From Citrobacter sp. On2M (GTDB lineage: Bacteria; Pseudomonadota; Gammaproteobacteria; Enterobacterales; Enterobacteriaceae): a stretch of DNA of 64,000 nucleotides. Positions 62,324-64,000 of this stretch are shown here, piece after piece. The translations under genes were made by a program, and so were the position numbers. The notes under the pieces are model-generated. The model was not told where the DNA came from, did not search any database, and saw only the letters and a list, made by a program, of their open reading frames with translations. Location: contig NZ_WPCV01000001.1 of the NCBI RefSeq assembly GCF_018035235.1, positions 1 through 64,000 of the forward strand, written 5' to 3'. Numbering within the stretch: position 1 is the first letter of the stretch; each line of letters opens with the position of its first letter.

Positions 62324-63331
62324 TTAAAACCCCTCCAGCACAATCTTGCCGACCGAACGACCAGTTTCAATTTGCGCATGGGCTTTTTGCAGGTTCGCCG
62401 CGTTGATAGCGCCAAAATGCTCGCCCAGCGTAGTGCGGAGGGTGTTGTCGTCGATCAATTGCGCCACACGGGTTAATAGCTGGTGCTGCGCGATGATATC
62501 GTGAGTGGTAAACATCGAACGGGTAAACATAAATTCCCAGTGCAGCGAAATACTTTTAGCCTTCAGCGGACGGGCATCGAGGAATTCAGGGTCGTCAATC
62601 AGCGCCAGTTTGCCCTGTGGTGCCAGTGCGGCAATAATTTGTTGATAATGCTGCTCGGTATTGTTCAGGCTGGCAACGTGCGTCACTTCCTTAACCCCTA
62701 TCCGTAACAGCTCATCCGTCAGCGGCTTGCTGTGGTCAATGACATGATGAGCGCCTGCATCACGTACCCATTTCTGGCTTTGCGGACGTGATGCAGTGCC
62801 GATGACGGTCATTCTGGTCAGCTTACTGGCCAGTTGCGTCAGGATAGAACCGACGCCGCCAGCTGCGCCAACGATCAGTAACACATCATTTTCATTGCCG
62901 TTTTCCTCAACCCCCAGACGGTCAAACAGCATTTCCCAGGCGGTGATCGCAGTCAGCGGCAGCGCCGCCGCAGAAGCGTTATCCAGTGATTGCGGTTTCA
63001 GCGCGGTAATACGTTCATCAACCAACTGAAATTCACTGTTACTGCCAGCACGCCCCAGCGCACCGGCGTACCAGACTTCATCGCCCGGTGAGAACAGGGT
63101 GACTGCTTCACCGACGGATTTCACCACGCCCACGGCATCCCAGCCCAGAACGCGCGGGATATCAGCGTTAAAACCTTCGCGAACCTTGGTATCAACGGGG
63201 TTGACGGAAATGGCCTTCACTTCAACCAGCAGATCGTGCCCGGCGGCAACCGGCACGGGCAGGTCAATCTCTTGTAAAAATTCAATGTTATTGCCGTCGG
63301 TCGCGGCGCGGGTAATAGCGATGGCTTTCAT
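62324..63331 (-). CDS. Zinc-free MDR-family quinone/alkenal oxidoreductase
   Basis: A 335-residue medium-chain dehydrogenase/reductase, of the quinone-oxidoreductase-like group because the Cys ligands of zinc alcohol dehydrogenases are missing. ISVNPVDTKVREGF and LGWDAVGVVKSVG are in the N-terminal domain and VGAAGGVGSILTQLASKL is the NADPH loop. It should reduce quinones or reactive alkenals. First gene of a two-gene operon with the ABM protein, divergent from a LysR gene. The start ATG 63331 gives MKAIAITRAATDGNN. Confidence 0.88.
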   Translation of the reverse strand: MKAIAITRAATDGNNIEFLQEIDLPVPVAAGHDLLVEVKAISVNPVDTKVREGFNADIPRVLGWDAVGVVKSVGEAVTLFSPGDEVWYAGALGRAGSNSEFQLVDERITALKPQSLDNASAAALPLTAITAWEMLFDRLGVEENGNENDVLLIVGAAGGVGSILTQLASKLTRMTVIGTASRPQSQKWVRDAGAHHVIDHSKPLTDELLRIGVKEVTHVASLNNTEQHYQQIIAALAPQGKLALIDDPEFLDARPLKAKSISLHWEFMFTRSMFTTHDIIAQHQLLTRVAQLIDDNTLRTTLGEHFGAINAANLQKAHAQIETGRSVGKIVLEGF

Positions 63332-63441
63332 AATCTCTCCGGTTCAGAAACCTTATCTCTGTTGAATAATTCGATGGTAAAGCGGCAGCAGAACGGGAAA
63401 AATAGCTCCACGGCGACAGGACTTATACTCGGGGAGTGAAA

Positions 63442-64000
63442 ATGTTCCGGCTTGAAGATCTCACGTTGTTTGTCCGCGCCGCGGCGCTGAATAGTTTTAG
63501 CGATGCCGCGCGCGAAGTCGGCGTTCAGCCTGCTCAGGTTAGCTCTGCCATCAAGCGCCTGGAGTCGACGTTGGCTATCCGTTTGTTCGCCCGCTCCACG
63601 CGCAGCCTGCGCCTCACGCCGGAAGGCGAGGTCTGGCTACCCTATGCCCGCCAGATGCTGGACGTGATGCATGCTGGGCTGCAAAAAATACAGACCCCGG
63701 AAGATGAAGTTTCGGGCACGCTGCAAATTGCCGTACCTTCCGATCTCGGGCGTAACCTGCTGCTGCCAGTGTTTCAGTCGTTTCGACGCCGCTATCCGGC
63801 GCTGCGACTACGGATATTTTTCTCCGACCAGGTGACGGATGTCTTTAAAGATCCCGTCGATGTTGCGTTTCGCTATGGCAACAACGAGGACGCGTCTTAC
63901 GTTGCACTGCCTGTTGCACCTGGAAACCGACGCGTGCTGGTGGCCTCACCGGAATGGGTGACGCAAAACGGTGCTCCGCAAAGTCCGGGGGACTTGGCGC
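63442..64000 (+). CDS. LysR-family regulator, 3' end outside the window
   Basis: The first 186 codons of a LysR regulator, open to the end of the window. The winged HTH reads LEDLTLFVRAAALNSFSDAAREVGVQPAQVSSAIKRLES and the effector domain begins near SGTLQIAVPSDLGRNLLLPVF. The ATG at 63442 has GGGGAG 6 bp upstream; a GTG two codons before is less likely. It is divergent, with 110 bp between, from the MDR/ABM pair, which it probably regulates. The gene is truncated only by the window edge. Confidence 0.9.
   Translation, partial: MFRLEDLTLFVRAAALNSFSDAAREVGVQPAQVSSAIKRLESTLAIRLFARSTRSLRLTPEGEVWLPYARQMLDVMHAGLQKIQTPEDEVSGTLQIAVPSDLGRNLLLPVFQSFRRRYPALRLRIFFSDQVTDVFKDPVDVAFRYGNNEDASYVALPVAPGNRRVLVASPEWVTQNGAPQSPGDLA

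Overview
The window reads as a chromosomal segment of an enterobacterium closely related to Escherichia and Salmonella, most likely Citrobacter. Nearly every housekeeping protein is close to full-length collinear with its E. coli counterpart. The accessory content mixes Salmonella-type loci (dsdXA/dsdC beside emrD, deoQKPX, the D-glucosaminate dga operon) with yid/yic genes in the E. coli order. The genus is an inference; no 16S or other marker is present. Base 1 is the GTG start codon of dnaA, so the dnaA promoter lies outside. No tRNA, rRNA, insertion sequence, prophage or CRISPR array was seen.

Layout. (1) 1-6164: the replication operon dnaA-dnaN-recF-gyrB, with a palindromic element of about 138 bp between dnaN and recF. 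(2) 6242-11424: a four-gene operon on the minus strand (uronate MFS transporter, KdgM-like porin, secreted alginate-lyase-fold enzyme, cytoplasmic heparinase II/III-like enzyme), followed by an AT-rich control region with a perfect 22-bp palindrome. This looks like a compact uptake and degradation system for a uronic-acid polysaccharide of unknown identity. It sits next to where E. coli has yidB and near where it has the dgo genes. (3) 11992-18612: yidA, cbrA, yidR, yidQ, the heat-shock pair ibpAB with a sigma-32 promoter and RNA-thermometer leader, and yidE. (4) 18615-28665: the glv alpha-glucoside PTS locus with its GntR regulator YidP, then yidL, yidK, yidJ, yidH, yidG and yidF, which form a transporter / cytoplasmic sulfatase / radical-SAM sulfatase-activating enzyme module. 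(5) 28668-35799: dsdA-dsdX and dsdC for D-serine, a secreted GH5-like protein that seems to lack the catalytic acids, emrD and an EamA permease. (6) 35873-38723: the SOS toxin-antitoxin pair tisB/istR, then the ivbL leader, attenuator and ilvBN. (7) 38725-43125: deoQ and deoKPX for 2-deoxyribose. (8) 43279-48243: the uhpABCT hexose-phosphate system. (9) 48369-52549: yicN, nepI, an orphan GH1 glucosidase, yicS and a GNAT acetyltransferase. (10) 52640-59957: dgaR and dgaABCDEF for D-glucosaminate, driven from a sigma-54 promoter. (11) 60146-64000: nlpA, yicL, a small oxidoreductase pair and the 5' part of a divergent LysR regulator.

The accessory genes are mainly separate carbon-source modules: uronides, alpha-glucosides, a sulfated substrate, D-serine, deoxyribose, hexose phosphates and glucosaminate. 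Most carry their own regulator or operator, inserted between conserved core genes. The least explained are the uronide operon at 6242-11424, which has no linked regulator but a striking orphan operator, and the intact YidK-YidJ-YidF sulfatase module. The GH5-like gene at 32600 is the best candidate for a protein with a changed function.
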